A stretch of DNA of 64,000 nucleotides from Mycolicibacterium chubuense (GTDB lineage Bacteria; Actinomycetota; Actinomycetes; Mycobacteriales; Mycobacteriaceae), in contig NZ_JYNX01000025.1 in NCBI RefSeq assembly GCF_001044255.1, forward strand, positions 1-64,000, given 5' to 3'. Made by a program: the position numbers and the translations under genes. Shown piece after piece: positions 9,658 to 18,011 of this stretch; position 1 is the stretch's first letter, and every line of letters starts with the position of its first letter. Below the pieces are notes generated by a model. That model was not told where the DNA came from, did not search any database, and saw only the letters and a program-made list of their open reading frames with translations.

Positions 9658-10341
9658 TCATGGGCGCTCGGTGCGGGGGCCGACGCGCTCGTGAACCGTG
9701 AGCATCACATGGTCGAACTGACGGCGCAAGGATTGGCCGCTGACCTCGATACTGCCCAGTTCGGCGACCAGTTGGGCGGCCAGCGCCCGAAGTTTGGTGT
9801 TGGTCTGCTGGGAGCGCCAGAGCAGCAATTTGAACGCCTGGTCGGCGTCGACGCCGTACACCAGCATCAGTGCGCCCTTGGCCTGTTCGATCGCGGCCCG
9901 GGCCTCGAACAGATCGGGAAGCGACTCGTCGAGTGCCGCGCGGCGGGCCTTGTCGAGGGTCTCGGTCAGGTCGACGTAAAAGCCTTCCGTGCCGATGACC
10001 GCACCGGACCGGTCGTACATCCGGTCGGCGAGGACGATGACGTTGTGCTCGCCGCCGTGGGTGTCGACGAATCGATGCCTGCTGGAGAACGAGCCGCCCG
10101 CGTGCAGCGCATGGTCGAGAAGTTCCTGGACGTGGCGCCGGTCCTCGGGATGCTTGTGGGACAGCAGCAGCTCGGTGGTCGGAACCACGGTGCCGGGCTC
10201 GTAGCCGTGCATGCGGGCGAGCTCGTCGGACCACTCCCAGCGCTGGCCGACGAACCAGAAGCGGAATCCGCCGGCACGCAGATCGCCGACGGCGTCCGGC
10301 GGAGCCTCCTCGGCGGCGGACGCAGGGGCGGGATCCGGCAT
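9658..10341 (-). CDS. PAS–ANTAR RNA-binding antiterminator regulator
   Basis: A 227-residue protein with an N-terminal PAS fold (about 25-140, GFRFWFVGQRWEWSDELARM and the following sheet) and a C-terminal ANTAR domain (about 145-205; EARAAIEQAKGALMLVYG then DADQAFKLLLWRSQ). ANTAR domains bind paired hairpins in nascent RNA and prevent termination. PAS-ANTAR proteins are common in mycobacteria and sense an unknown small signal. I chose the ATG at 10341 with GGTGGAA about 10 bases upstream; an upstream start at 10374 is possible. It is probably the first gene of an operon with the STAS–kinase–STAS genes downstream. Confidence 0.85.
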   Translation of the reverse strand: MPDPAPASAAEEAPPDAVGDLRAGGFRFWFVGQRWEWSDELARMHGYEPGTVVPTTELLLSHKHPEDRRHVQELLDHALHAGGSFSSRHRFVDTHGGEHNVIVLADRMYDRSGAVIGTEGFYVDLTETLDKARRAALDESLPDLFEARAAIEQAKGALMLVYGVDADQAFKLLLWRSQQTNTKLRALAAQLVAELGSIEVSGQSLRRQFDHVMLTVHERVGPRTERP

Positions 10342-10422
10342 TGGGGCATTATTCCACCCCGCGGCCGCGCGCAAACGTGATCAAAGTGTTACGGCCGGAC
10401 GGCACACCGGATCCCGGCCCCG

Positions 10423-10731
10423 TCACGCGGTGGCGGCGCTGCCCGATCGACTCGCTGCGGTGTCGGCGCTGTGCGGTCCGAACTCGTTGGCGACCGGCAC
10501 GACGAGATCGGCCGGGAAGCCGCCGCGCCGCGCGTGCTCGCGGATGGCCTCCTCGTCGTCGGCCTCGTGAATGCAGTAGATCTTGTCGCCGGCGACGTAG
10601 CTGGTGACCCAGCGGTACGGCACCCCCAGCGAATCCACCGCGGCGTTGGACGTGCAGGCGATCTCCGCCAACTGCGCCTCGGTCAGCTCCGACGCGCCGG
10701 GGATCTGTCGCTCGATGAGGAATCTCGGCAT
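10423..10731 (-). CDS. Small DUF4242 (SCO4226-type) protein
   Basis: A 102-residue protein beginning MPRFLIERQIPGASELT, the typical start of DUF4242 family members (the Streptomyces SCO4226 protein is a nickel-binding ferredoxin-like fold). Conserved pieces include SYVAGDKIYCIHEADDEEAIREHARRGGFP (positions about 47-77), where the Tyr-Cys-Ile-His segment is the likely metal or ligand site. The ATG at 10731 has AGGAGAAGCC directly upstream, a strong ribosome binding site, and this decides the start over the longer frame. It faces the divergent LAL regulator gene. The physiological role is unknown. Confidence 0.75.
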   Translation of the reverse strand: MPRFLIERQIPGASELTEAQLAEIACTSNAAVDSLGVPYRWVTSYVAGDKIYCIHEADDEEAIREHARRGGFPADLVVPVANEFGPHSADTAASRSGSAATA

Positions 10732-10876
10732 GGCTTCTCCTGGTGGTGAGCATTGATGCCCGGCAGCTCCGGACGTCATCGACCCTCGCCGATGCGCCGT
10801 CCACCGTCATCGGTAAGAACTCCCCATCTACGCGCGACGCGCGCTGTTTTCCCTGGTGACGCACCCGCGTAGTCGA

Positions 10877-10882
10877 TACGAT
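10877..10882 (+). promoter_or_regulatory. Extended -10 element for a leaderless LAL regulator transcript
   Basis: TACGAT fits the mycobacterial TANNNT -10 consensus. It ends 6 bases before the GTG at 10889, which is the spacing expected if transcription starts at or next to the start codon. No Shine-Dalgarno sequence precedes that GTG, which supports a leaderless message. Confidence 0.4.
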
Positions 10883-10888
10883 CGACCC

Positions 10889-13495
10889 GTGACGCTCACC
10901 GGACGCGAGCGCGAACTGGACCAGCTCGCGGCCATGGCGGCCGGGGCACGGGGCGGCCGCGGCGGCGCGGTCATGGTGTGTGGCGAATCCGGCGCCGGCA
11001 AGACCACCTTCGTCGAGGAGTTCGTGCGCGGGCTCGCCGACGACACCCGGGTGCTGTGGGGCGCATGCGACCCGCTGTCCACCCCGCGGCCGCTGGGACC
11101 GCTGCGCGATCTCGCCCACGGCTTCTCGGCGACCACCCGTGCGCAACTCGTCGAGAGCACCCAGCCCTACGACATCTTCGTGTCGGTGTTCGACGAACTG
11201 CGGAGCCCGCCGTCGGTGCTCGTGCTCGACGACCTGCAGTGGGCCGATCAGGGCACCCTCGACCTGTGCCGGTTCCTGCTGCGCCGCGCCGCCCAGTCCT
11301 CGCTGCTGACGATCGGGATCCTGCGCGACGACGAGCTCGGCGTCACCCACCCGCTGCGCGGCCTGCTCGGTGACGTCGCACGCTCCCCGCACGCGCACTC
11401 CCTCACCGTGCCGCCATTGACCGTCGACACCATCGCCACCCTGGTGGGCGACCGTGACGTCGACCCGGCCTGGCTGCACCGGATCACCGGCGGCAACGCG
11501 TTCTTCGTGTGCGAGATGCTCGACCACGACTGCTCGGACGGCGCCGACCTCCCGACCACGGTGCGCGACGCGATCCTGGCCCGCACCGCCGATCTGGACG
11601 CCACCGCCTGGGACCTGCTGCACCTTCTCACCTGCGCACCCGGTGCGATCGGCGACCGGCTGCTGGTCGGCCTGGGCGTCACGCTGCCGGCGCTGCGCGC
11701 GCTGGATCAGGCGAAGCTGATCCGCCGCGACGCCCGCGGTGTGGCGTTCCGTCACGACCTGTGCCGGCGCGCGATCGCCAGCGTGATCCCCCCGGGCGCC
11801 GAACCCGGCCTGCACCGCAAGTTCATCGACGTCCTCGACGATGCGGCCGGCCGAGATCCCGCGGTGCTGACCCATCACGCACTCGGCGCCGGTGACACGA
11901 CGCTGGTCGCCGCGGCGGCCGCCGAGGCGGGCAGGGCCGCCGCCCGCGCCGGCGCCCACACCCAGGCATGCGAGTTCTTCCAGATCGCGCTGCGCCACGG
12001 CGGGTTGCACGACGACGCGACCGAAGCCGAGTTGCTCGAACTGCTCGCCGCGGAGTACTACCTGACCGACCGGCTGGCAGACGCCATCAACGCATGCCGG
12101 CGGGCGATGCTGCTGCGCCGCGCGATGGGATCGCCGGTCGGGGTGAGCGCGAACCACCACGCGCTGGCGGTCTACGAGTGGTACAGCGGCAATCGGGCGG
12201 CGGCCGACAGACATGCCGCCGACGCCGTCACCGCGCTGGAAGCCGTTGCCTCTGAGAGCGATTCGCCGGAGATGGTGCAACTCGGGCACGCGCTCGCGAT
12301 GCAGGCCTTCCTGGCCGTACAGGCCAGCCACATCGACGATGCGCAGCGCACCCTCGCGCGCGCCCGCGCCATCGTGACCGCCACCGGCGACGCAGACCTG
12401 TCGGTGCGGGTCGAGCTGATCGGGCACTACTGCGCGATCCTCCACGGCGACAACGACGCCCGGCACCGGCTCCTGTCGATACTGGCATCGGGGCCTCGGC
12501 ACATCGACGAGACGTTCTCGAGCGGCTACACCAATCTCACCTACTTCGACGTCGAGCAGCGCCGGCTCGGACCGGCCGGGGACCTGCTCGGCGAGAGCAT
12601 CCCCCTGATGGTCGAACACGACCTGCCGATCTGTCGGATGGTGCAACTCGGCTCCCGCAGCAGGCGGGGTCTGCTGGTCGGCGACTGGGACGCCGCACTG
12701 GCCGACGCCGATGTGGTGCTGAACAGTCCCAGCGCCCCGCTGGCCCGAGTCTGGCCGCTGCTGATCCGCGGCATCGTCACGCTGCGCCGCACCGGCGCCG
12801 ACACCGGCGACATCGACGAGGCCTGGGAGCTGGCATGCCGGTTCGGCGAGATGATCCGGATGCTGCCCGCCGCCTGCGCGCTCGCCGAGCGGACGTGGCT
12901 GACCGGTGTGCGCGACTCCCGTCTGGAACGCAGCCGCTCGCTGCTCGAGACCGCCCCGGTCACCGGCCTGGAGTGGGCGCGGGGCGAACTGGCGGCGTGG
13001 TCGCACCGCCTCGGCGCGCACCCTCCCGGCCCGAGCGTAGCCGGGGTGGCCGAACCCTACGCGCTGCTACTCGAAGGCCGGTTCGATGCGGCGGTCGCGG
13101 CCTTCGAATGCCTGTCGACGCCATACGACGCGGCGCTGGCCCTTGTGGACGAGGGTGTCGCCGCCTCCACGCGCCGGGCCCTCGACGTCTTCGACCGGCT
13201 CGGCGCGGACGCGGTGGCCGCGAAGGTGCGCTCGGATCTGCGTGCGGCCGGGGCCGCCGCGGTTCCCGGTCCGCGGCGGGCGACCACCCTGGGCAATCCG
13301 GCGGGCCTGACCAACCGCCAGGTCGACGTGCTGCGTCTGCTCGCCGACGGTCTGACCAACGCCGAACTGGCCGATCGACTGTTCCTGTCGGTCAAGACCG
13401 TCGACCATCACGTCTCGGCGATCCTGACCAAGCTGGACGTGACGAAGCGGCGCGACGCCGTGCGCCGTGCGCGCGAAACCGGGATCCTCGGGTAG
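10889..13495 (+). CDS. LAL-type LuxR transcriptional regulator with AAA ATPase
   Basis: An 868-residue regulator of the large ATP-binding LuxR (LAL/MalT-like) class. The N-terminal AAA module has Walker A GESGAGKTT (about 33-41) and Walker B VLVLDDLQWAD. A long helical TPR-like middle region would hold the inducer. The C-terminal LuxR helix-turn-helix spans roughly the last 65 residues (LTNRQVDVLRLLADGLTNAE, then LSVKTVDHHVSAILTKLDV). The GTG at 10889 was chosen because a TACGAT box sits 6 bases before it; a GTG at 10856 is an alternative. A 13-base palindrome just downstream of the gene (13513-13525) is a possible binding site. The regulated genes are not evident; the next gene is a methyltransferase on the same strand. 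Confidence 0.88.
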   Translation: MTLTGRERELDQLAAMAAGARGGRGGAVMVCGESGAGKTTFVEEFVRGLADDTRVLWGACDPLSTPRPLGPLRDLAHGFSATTRAQLVESTQPYDIFVSVFDELRSPPSVLVLDDLQWADQGTLDLCRFLLRRAAQSSLLTIGILRDDELGVTHPLRGLLGDVARSPHAHSLTVPPLTVDTIATLVGDRDVDPAWLHRITGGNAFFVCEMLDHDCSDGADLPTTVRDAILARTADLDATAWDLLHLLTCAPGAIGDRLLVGLGVTLPALRALDQAKLIRRDARGVAFRHDLCRRAIASVIPPGAEPGLHRKFIDVLDDAAGRDPAVLTHHALGAGDTTLVAAAAAEAGRAAARAGAHTQACEFFQIALRHGGLHDDATEAELLELLAAEYYLTDRLADAINACRRAMLLRRAMGSPVGVSANHHALAVYEWYSGNRAAADRHAADAVTALEAVASESDSPEMVQLGHALAMQAFLAVQASHIDDAQRTLARARAIVTATGDADLSVRVELIGHYCAILHGDNDARHRLLSILASGPRHIDETFSSGYTNLTYFDVEQRRLGPAGDLLGESIPLMVEHDLPICRMVQLGSRSRRGLLVGDWDAALADADVVLNSPSAPLARVWPLLIRGIVTLRRTGADTGDIDEAWELACRFGEMIRMLPAACALAERTWLTGVRDSRLERSRSLLETAPVTGLEWARGELAAWSHRLGAHPPGPSVAGVAEPYALLLEGRFDAAVAAFECLSTPYDAALALVDEGVAASTRRALDVFDRLGADAVAAKVRSDLRAAGAAAVPGPRRATTLGNPAGLTNRQVDVLRLLADGLTNAELADRLFLSVKTVDHHVSAILTKLDVTKRRDAVRRARETGILG

Positions 13496-13512
13496 CGGTT
13501 GCGTCCGACATA

Positions 13513-13525
13513 GGTAGTCACTACC
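13513..13525. promoter_or_regulatory. Palindrome GGTAGTCACTACC, possible operator
   Basis: Perfect 6-base arms GGTAGT and ACTACC around a single C, between the LAL regulator stop and the methyltransferase start. It is AT-richer than its surroundings and is not followed by a T-run, so an operator is more likely than a terminator. Binding by the adjacent LuxR-type protein is inference only. Confidence 0.35.
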
Positions 13526-13603
13526 GATGACGGCGGCGCGCCCACGGCCGACCATCGAAGCAGCCGGGCACCCGGGCCCGGCCGCTGAGGGAGGAATGGA
13601 CCG

Positions 13604-14458
13604 ATGGGTGATGCGACGGCGGTGTCGCCGGCCGACCAGGACGCGGCACGAGCGCTGAAGGCCAAGCACCGGGCGCTGTGGGCCTCGGGCGACTATCCCG
13701 CCGTCGCGGCGGAGCTGATTCCCGGCCTGGGCGCGCGGCTGGTGCAGGCGTGCGGTGTGCGTGCCGGGCAGCGTGTGCTCGATGTCGCGGCCGGCACCGG
13801 TAACGCCGCGATCCCGGCCGCGCTGACGGGCGCGACGGTGACCGCCAGCGATCTGACGCCGGAGTTGTTCGACGCCGGTCGTGCGCTCGCCGCGCAGCGT
13901 GGGGTCGGGCTCGACTGGGTGGAGGCCGACGTCGAGGCGTTGCCCTTCGCGGACGGCGAGTTCGACGTCGTGATGTCCTGCGTCGGTGCGATGTTCGCGC
14001 CACACCATCGCGTGACCGCCGAGGAGATCGTGCGGGTGGTCCGGCCCGGTGGCACGATCGGGATGATCAACTGGACGCCGGACGGGTTCATCGGCCGCTT
14101 GTTCGCGACCATGAAGCCCTACGCTCCCCCGCCGCCGCCCGGAGCGAGCCCGCCGCCGCTGTGGGGCGACGAAGACCATGTCCGTGACCTGCTCGGCGAC
14201 GCCGTCACCGACCTGACGCTGCGCCGCGAGACGGTGGTGATGGATCGCTGCGCCACGCCGCTGGAGTTCCGCGAGTACTGGAAAGCCAACTACGGCCCCA
14301 CCATCGCGACGTACCGCTTCAACGACGGCGATCCCGAGCGGTTGGCCGCCCTCGACGCGGACTTCCTCGCGCTGCTCGAACAGGCCGACACCGCAACGGA
14401 ATCGGACCGCACGGCCTATCCCGCCGAGTATCTGCTGGTGACGGCGACCAAGCGGTGA
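13604..14458 (+). CDS. SAM-dependent class I methyltransferase
   Basis: A 284-residue methyltransferase of the UbiE/Methyltransf_11 type. Motif I for S-adenosylmethionine binding is VLDVAAGTGNAAI (about 59-71), the acidic end of strand 2 is ASDLTPELFDAG, and the post motif LPFADGEFDVVMSCVGAMFA is typical. A proline-rich loop (PYAPPPPPGASPPP) sits in the insertion before the last strands and may cover the acceptor site. GGGAGGA lies 9 bases before the ATG. The acceptor is unknown. It is on the same strand as, and 108 bases after, the LAL regulator. Confidence 0.85.
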   Translation: MGDATAVSPADQDAARALKAKHRALWASGDYPAVAAELIPGLGARLVQACGVRAGQRVLDVAAGTGNAAIPAALTGATVTASDLTPELFDAGRALAAQRGVGLDWVEADVEALPFADGEFDVVMSCVGAMFAPHHRVTAEEIVRVVRPGGTIGMINWTPDGFIGRLFATMKPYAPPPPPGASPPPLWGDEDHVRDLLGDAVTDLTLRRETVVMDRCATPLEFREYWKANYGPTIATYRFNDGDPERLAALDADFLALLEQADTATESDRTAYPAEYLLVTATKR

Positions 14459-14528
14459 GGGCATTCGGATAACAATCTGCGCGAGCGCAATCGAGGCACC
14501 TGAACGATCGCTGCGGTTGACTCGGCGC

Positions 14529-15920
14529 GTGACGACTGCGCGGAAGCCGGAATCCGACGACGTCGAGGTGCTCGTTGTCGAGACACCGTCGCTGGGCGAC
14601 CGCAGCTACGTCGTGATCGGTGCGGCCGACGGCGACGTGATCGCCGCGGTCATCGACCCCCAGCGGGACGTCGACCGCATCCTCGAGCGCGCATCCGCGG
14701 CGGGCGCGCGGATCACCCATGTCCTGGAAACCCACGTGCACAACGACTACGTGTCCGGCGGGCTCGCGCTGGCCCGCGCGACCGGCGCCGAGTACGTCGT
14801 GCCGGCGGGAGACGAGCTGGGATTCGGGGCCACCCGGGTCGCCGACGGCGACGTCGTGAGCGCGGGCCCGTTCACGTTGCGCGCCGTGCACACGCCGGGA
14901 CACACCGCTCACCACACCAGCTATGTGCTGACGGATGCGACCGGGGCGACCATCGCCGTGTTCTCGGGCGGGTCCCTGTTGTTCGACAGCACCGGACGCA
15001 CCGACCTCCTCGATCCGGAGCACACCGAATCGCTGGCCGTCGCCCAGTACCGCTCGGTGCGCCGCTTGGCGCACGAATTGCCGAGTGCGACAAGGGTGTA
15101 TCCCACCCACGGTTTCGGGAGCTTCTGCGCCGCGGGCGGTACCGACCGCGACGCCTCCACCATCGGCGAACAACGGGCCACGAATCCGGCGCTGACCCGC
15201 GACGAGCGGCATTTCGTCGACGGCCTGTTGGCAAATCTGTCCGATCACCCGGCGTACTACGCCCACATGGGCGCGCTCAACCGAGCGGGGGCGCCGGCCG
15301 CTGATCTGTCCGCCCCGCGCCCGGTGGATCTCGAGGACCTGCGCGCCCGCATCGACACGGGAGAATGGGTGGTCGACCTGAGACAGCGTGCCGCCTTCGC
15401 CGCCGGACACCTGAGAGGAAGCGTGGGCTTCGAATTGTCCGACTCGTTTCTCACCTACCTCGGCTGGCTGCACCGGTGGGGTGCGCCGCTCACCCTCGTC
15501 GGGGCCGACGCCGGGCAGATCCTCCAGGCCAGACGGGAACTCGTCCGTATCGGCATCGACCACCTCGCCGGCGCAGCGACGGCAGACGTCGAGCACTGGC
15601 GCACGTCAGACACGGTCACCTCCTACCCCGTCGCCGATTTCCCGGCACTGGCCGCGCTCACCGATCGTGGGGACGTCCGTGTCGTCGATGTGCGGCGTAG
15701 CGACGAGTTCCGCACAGCTCACGTCAACGGTGCGGTGAACGTTCCGCTGCACGATCTGCTCGACCGCCTCGACAGCCTGGGACCGCAACAGTTGTGGGTG
15801 CACTGCGCCAGCGGATATCGCGCATCGGTGGCGGCGTCGCTGCTCGACGCGGCGGGCCAGGACGTCGTGCTCGTCGACGACTCGTTCACCACCGCCGTCG
15901 ATCTCGGACTGACGGGATGA
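14529..15920 (+). CDS. Persulfide dioxygenase–rhodanese fusion (MBL-fold, Pdo/ETHE1-like)
   Basis: A 463-residue protein: an ETHE1-type metallo-beta-lactamase fold (about 10-240) followed by two rhodanese-like domains. The iron-binding motif is THVHNDYVSGG (His69, His71, Asp73), with HTPGHTAHHTSY and PTHGFGSFC supplying later ligands. Such enzymes oxidise glutathione or mycothiol persulfide to sulfite. The first rhodanese domain (about 265-355) lacks a catalytic Cys; the second (about 365-460) has Cys426 in VHCASGYRAS and could move sulfane sulfur. The GTG at 14529 is preferred; a TTG at 14517 is possible. It converges with a flavoprotein–rhodanese pair, suggesting a local sulfide/persulfide detoxification module. 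Confidence 0.88.
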   Translation: MTTARKPESDDVEVLVVETPSLGDRSYVVIGAADGDVIAAVIDPQRDVDRILERASAAGARITHVLETHVHNDYVSGGLALARATGAEYVVPAGDELGFGATRVADGDVVSAGPFTLRAVHTPGHTAHHTSYVLTDATGATIAVFSGGSLLFDSTGRTDLLDPEHTESLAVAQYRSVRRLAHELPSATRVYPTHGFGSFCAAGGTDRDASTIGEQRATNPALTRDERHFVDGLLANLSDHPAYYAHMGALNRAGAPAADLSAPRPVDLEDLRARIDTGEWVVDLRQRAAFAAGHLRGSVGFELSDSFLTYLGWLHRWGAPLTLVGADAGQILQARRELVRIGIDHLAGAATADVEHWRTSDTVTSYPVADFPALAALTDRGDVRVVDVRRSDEFRTAHVNGAVNVPLHDLLDRLDSLGPQQLWVHCASGYRASVAASLLDAAGQDVVLVDDSFTTAVDLGLTG

Positions 15921-15926
15921 CCGGTC

Positions 15927-17354
15927 CTAGAGCATGTATTCCAGCCGGAGCTGACCCTCCTCCTCGACATCGACCGGCACCGCACCGAGCAGGGTCTCGG
16001 CCACCCGTCGCGCCTGCACCCGCAATTCCGGCACGGCGACGGTCTCCCAGTACGTGCCGCGCAGTGTCGGGCCGAGGGCCAGCAGCGACGCCGACCGGTC
16101 GCCCTGAGCGTCGACCACGGTGTGGTCGAGGTCGATGCGGATCCCCATGTCCGTGTCGTCCGGTGAGACCAACCCGCGCGCGAGCAGATTGCGGAGCAGA
16201 ACGTTTCGCGTTGCCGAGAACCGCGTCGACGGTCCGGTGGCATTGATCACCAGGTCGGCCACCACGGGCTCACGTGCCTCGATGCCGATCCGGATCGTGC
16301 CGTCGACCGCCTGGAGCTCCTCGATGGAGCCGGCATGGATCTGCAGCGCACCGGTGCGGCGCGCGTGCATGACCTGGTCGTGGATCTCGGGAGCGATGCG
16401 GTGGCGCAGCACATTCCAGCGAGCGGCGTCGCGACGCGCGAACTCGAGGCGTTCCTCGCGGCTGAAGTTCCCCCAGATGCGTTGCGTGTACGGCCGGAGC
16501 TTGTCGACGATGATCGCCGGATCGGCGTCGCGGGCAACCAGCTCCGCGCAGTGCTGCGACACCAGACGCCGGAGGTCGTTGAGTCCGAGCGTGACGAGAT
16601 CTACTCCCGCAGGCGGAAATTCGGGATACTCGATGCCGCGGAAATGAGCGTGCGGCAGCCAGCCGTGGCGCGAGATGGCGTGGATCGAACCCTGCCATCC
16701 CAGATCGCACAGCGTGATGATGGCGTCGACGGCCGACAACCCCGTCCCGAGGATGGCGATGCTGCCGGCCGCGGGCACCCGGTGCTCCCACTGCTGCCAC
16801 GGGTTGGCGACCCAGGCCGGGTGGTCGTCGAGCGCACTCGCACCGGGAAGGCGTGCGGGCGGTTCGTTGCCCGTGGCGAGCACGATCTTCTCGGCGGCGA
16901 TCGCCGACCCGTCGGCCATCCGCACCAGGCAGTGGCCATCCCCGGGTTCGATGTCGACAGCTTCGCCCGTGATGAGTTCGGTTGTGACACAGGGTCGGTG
17001 GCTGTCGCCGCAAAGATGGTTACCCACGATCGAACGTAGGTAGTCACCGTACACCTGGCGTGGCACGAACTGCTCGCGCAGCTCGGCCTCGGGCAGGGGT
17101 TCGAACTCGGCCCGGGTGCGCAGCCAGTGCAGGAAATGGTCGGGCTCGTCGGGGAAGGCGGACATGTTCCGTGCCGCGACGTTGAGCAGGTATTCGGGGC
17201 GGCGGACGCTGTAGGCCACGCCGCGGCCCACCGACCCGCGATCGTCGACGACCACGACATGCAGGGCGCGGTCGCTGATCCGGGCGACATTGACCGCGGT
17301 CATCGCGCCGCTGAAGCCGCCTCCGAGGACGGCGATACAGGCGGGGTTCGGCAC
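15927..17354 (-). CDS. FAD/NAD(P)-binding protein (NAD_binding_9 type)
   Basis: A 475-residue flavoprotein with an N-terminal FAD motif AVLGGGFSGAMTAVNVAR (about 8-25), the family-typical GVAYSVRRPEYLLNVAARNM, and a second dinucleotide-binding segment SIAILGTGLSAVDAIITL near the middle. This family resembles an SidA/lysine N6-oxygenase-like fold but is usually uncharacterised; related proteins often sit beside rhodanese or sulfur genes. The GTG start at 17354 lies 9 bases after the stop of the rhodanese gene, so the two form an operon. A role in handling reduced sulfur is inferred from context only. Confidence 0.8.
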   Translation of the reverse strand: MPNPACIAVLGGGFSGAMTAVNVARISDRALHVVVVDDRGSVGRGVAYSVRRPEYLLNVAARNMSAFPDEPDHFLHWLRTRAEFEPLPEAELREQFVPRQVYGDYLRSIVGNHLCGDSHRPCVTTELITGEAVDIEPGDGHCLVRMADGSAIAAEKIVLATGNEPPARLPGASALDDHPAWVANPWQQWEHRVPAAGSIAILGTGLSAVDAIITLCDLGWQGSIHAISRHGWLPHAHFRGIEYPEFPPAGVDLVTLGLNDLRRLVSQHCAELVARDADPAIIVDKLRPYTQRIWGNFSREERLEFARRDAARWNVLRHRIAPEIHDQVMHARRTGALQIHAGSIEELQAVDGTIRIGIEAREPVVADLVINATGPSTRFSATRNVLLRNLLARGLVSPDDTDMGIRIDLDHTVVDAQGDRSASLLALGPTLRGTYWETVAVPELRVQARRVAETLLGAVPVDVEEEGQLRLEYML

Positions 17355-17363
17355 AGTTGCCCG

Positions 17364-17927
17364 TCAGGCCCCGAGCTGGGTGACAAAACGGGACTCGTCG
17401 TAGCGGGGACCCGTGTTGTACGGCAGTTTCGACAGGGCGGTGGCCATCGCGCACGTGTTGCTGACCGCGGCGAACGTGAGCCCGCCACCGATGGCGGCCG
17501 CCGCCCACTTGAGTTTCGGCACCGCGACACTTCCGAGCACGGAGGTCAGGACGATCGAACCGGCAACCAGGCGGACCTGCCGTTCCAGCTCCCAGCGCTG
17601 CGTGCCGCGGTCGACGTCGAATCCGCTGCTCTCCCAATCCGAGAGTCCGCCGCGCAGCACCGCACCGTCGGTGACGCCGACGCCGGCCACCAACGTGTGC
17701 GCCTGGGCGGCGCGCTGGCCGGAGCGGCAGACGTACACCACCTCGCCGTCGAGCCGGGCGGCGACGTCGTCGAGACGAATGCGCAGCACGTCGAGGGGCA
17801 CATTGCGCGCCCCGGCGATGTGCCCGGTCTCGAACTCGGCGGGAGTCCGCACGTCCAGCACCGTCGGTGGCGTTCGGGACTCCAGGCGCCGGCGCAGGGC
17901 GGTCGGGTCGAGGGTGGCGGCGCTCAT
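17364..17927 (-). CDS. Rhodanese with C-terminal membrane segment (DUF2892-like, YgaP type)
   Basis: A 187-residue protein with a rhodanese domain (about 10-105) containing the catalytic Cys in VYVCRSGQRAAQ, followed by two hydrophobic stretches (about 118-155), as in YgaP-type membrane rhodaneses. It would transfer sulfane sulfur at the inner face of the membrane. The ATG at 17927 has GGGAG nine bases upstream. It heads a two-gene operon with the flavoprotein downstream and converges on the persulfide dioxygenase gene. Confidence 0.85.
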   Translation of the reverse strand: MSAATLDPTALRRRLESRTPPTVLDVRTPAEFETGHIAGARNVPLDVLRIRLDDVAARLDGEVVYVCRSGQRAAQAHTLVAGVGVTDGAVLRGGLSDWESSGFDVDRGTQRWELERQVRLVAGSIVLTSVLGSVAVPKLKWAAAAIGGGLTFAAVSNTCAMATALSKLPYNTGPRYDESRFVTQLGA

Positions 17928-18011
17928 CGGTCATCTCCCGTCGGGCTCGAGGGCATCTGCGCTACTTTCCCCGCCCGAGCGTGACTGTGACCTAGTTAAA
18001 ATCGCCGCGCA

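Noticed and set aside
10349-13021. 890-residue minus-strand frame opposite the LAL regulator
   Set aside because: Low-complexity Gly/Gln/His/Arg composition, and it covers a clearly real gene on the other strand.
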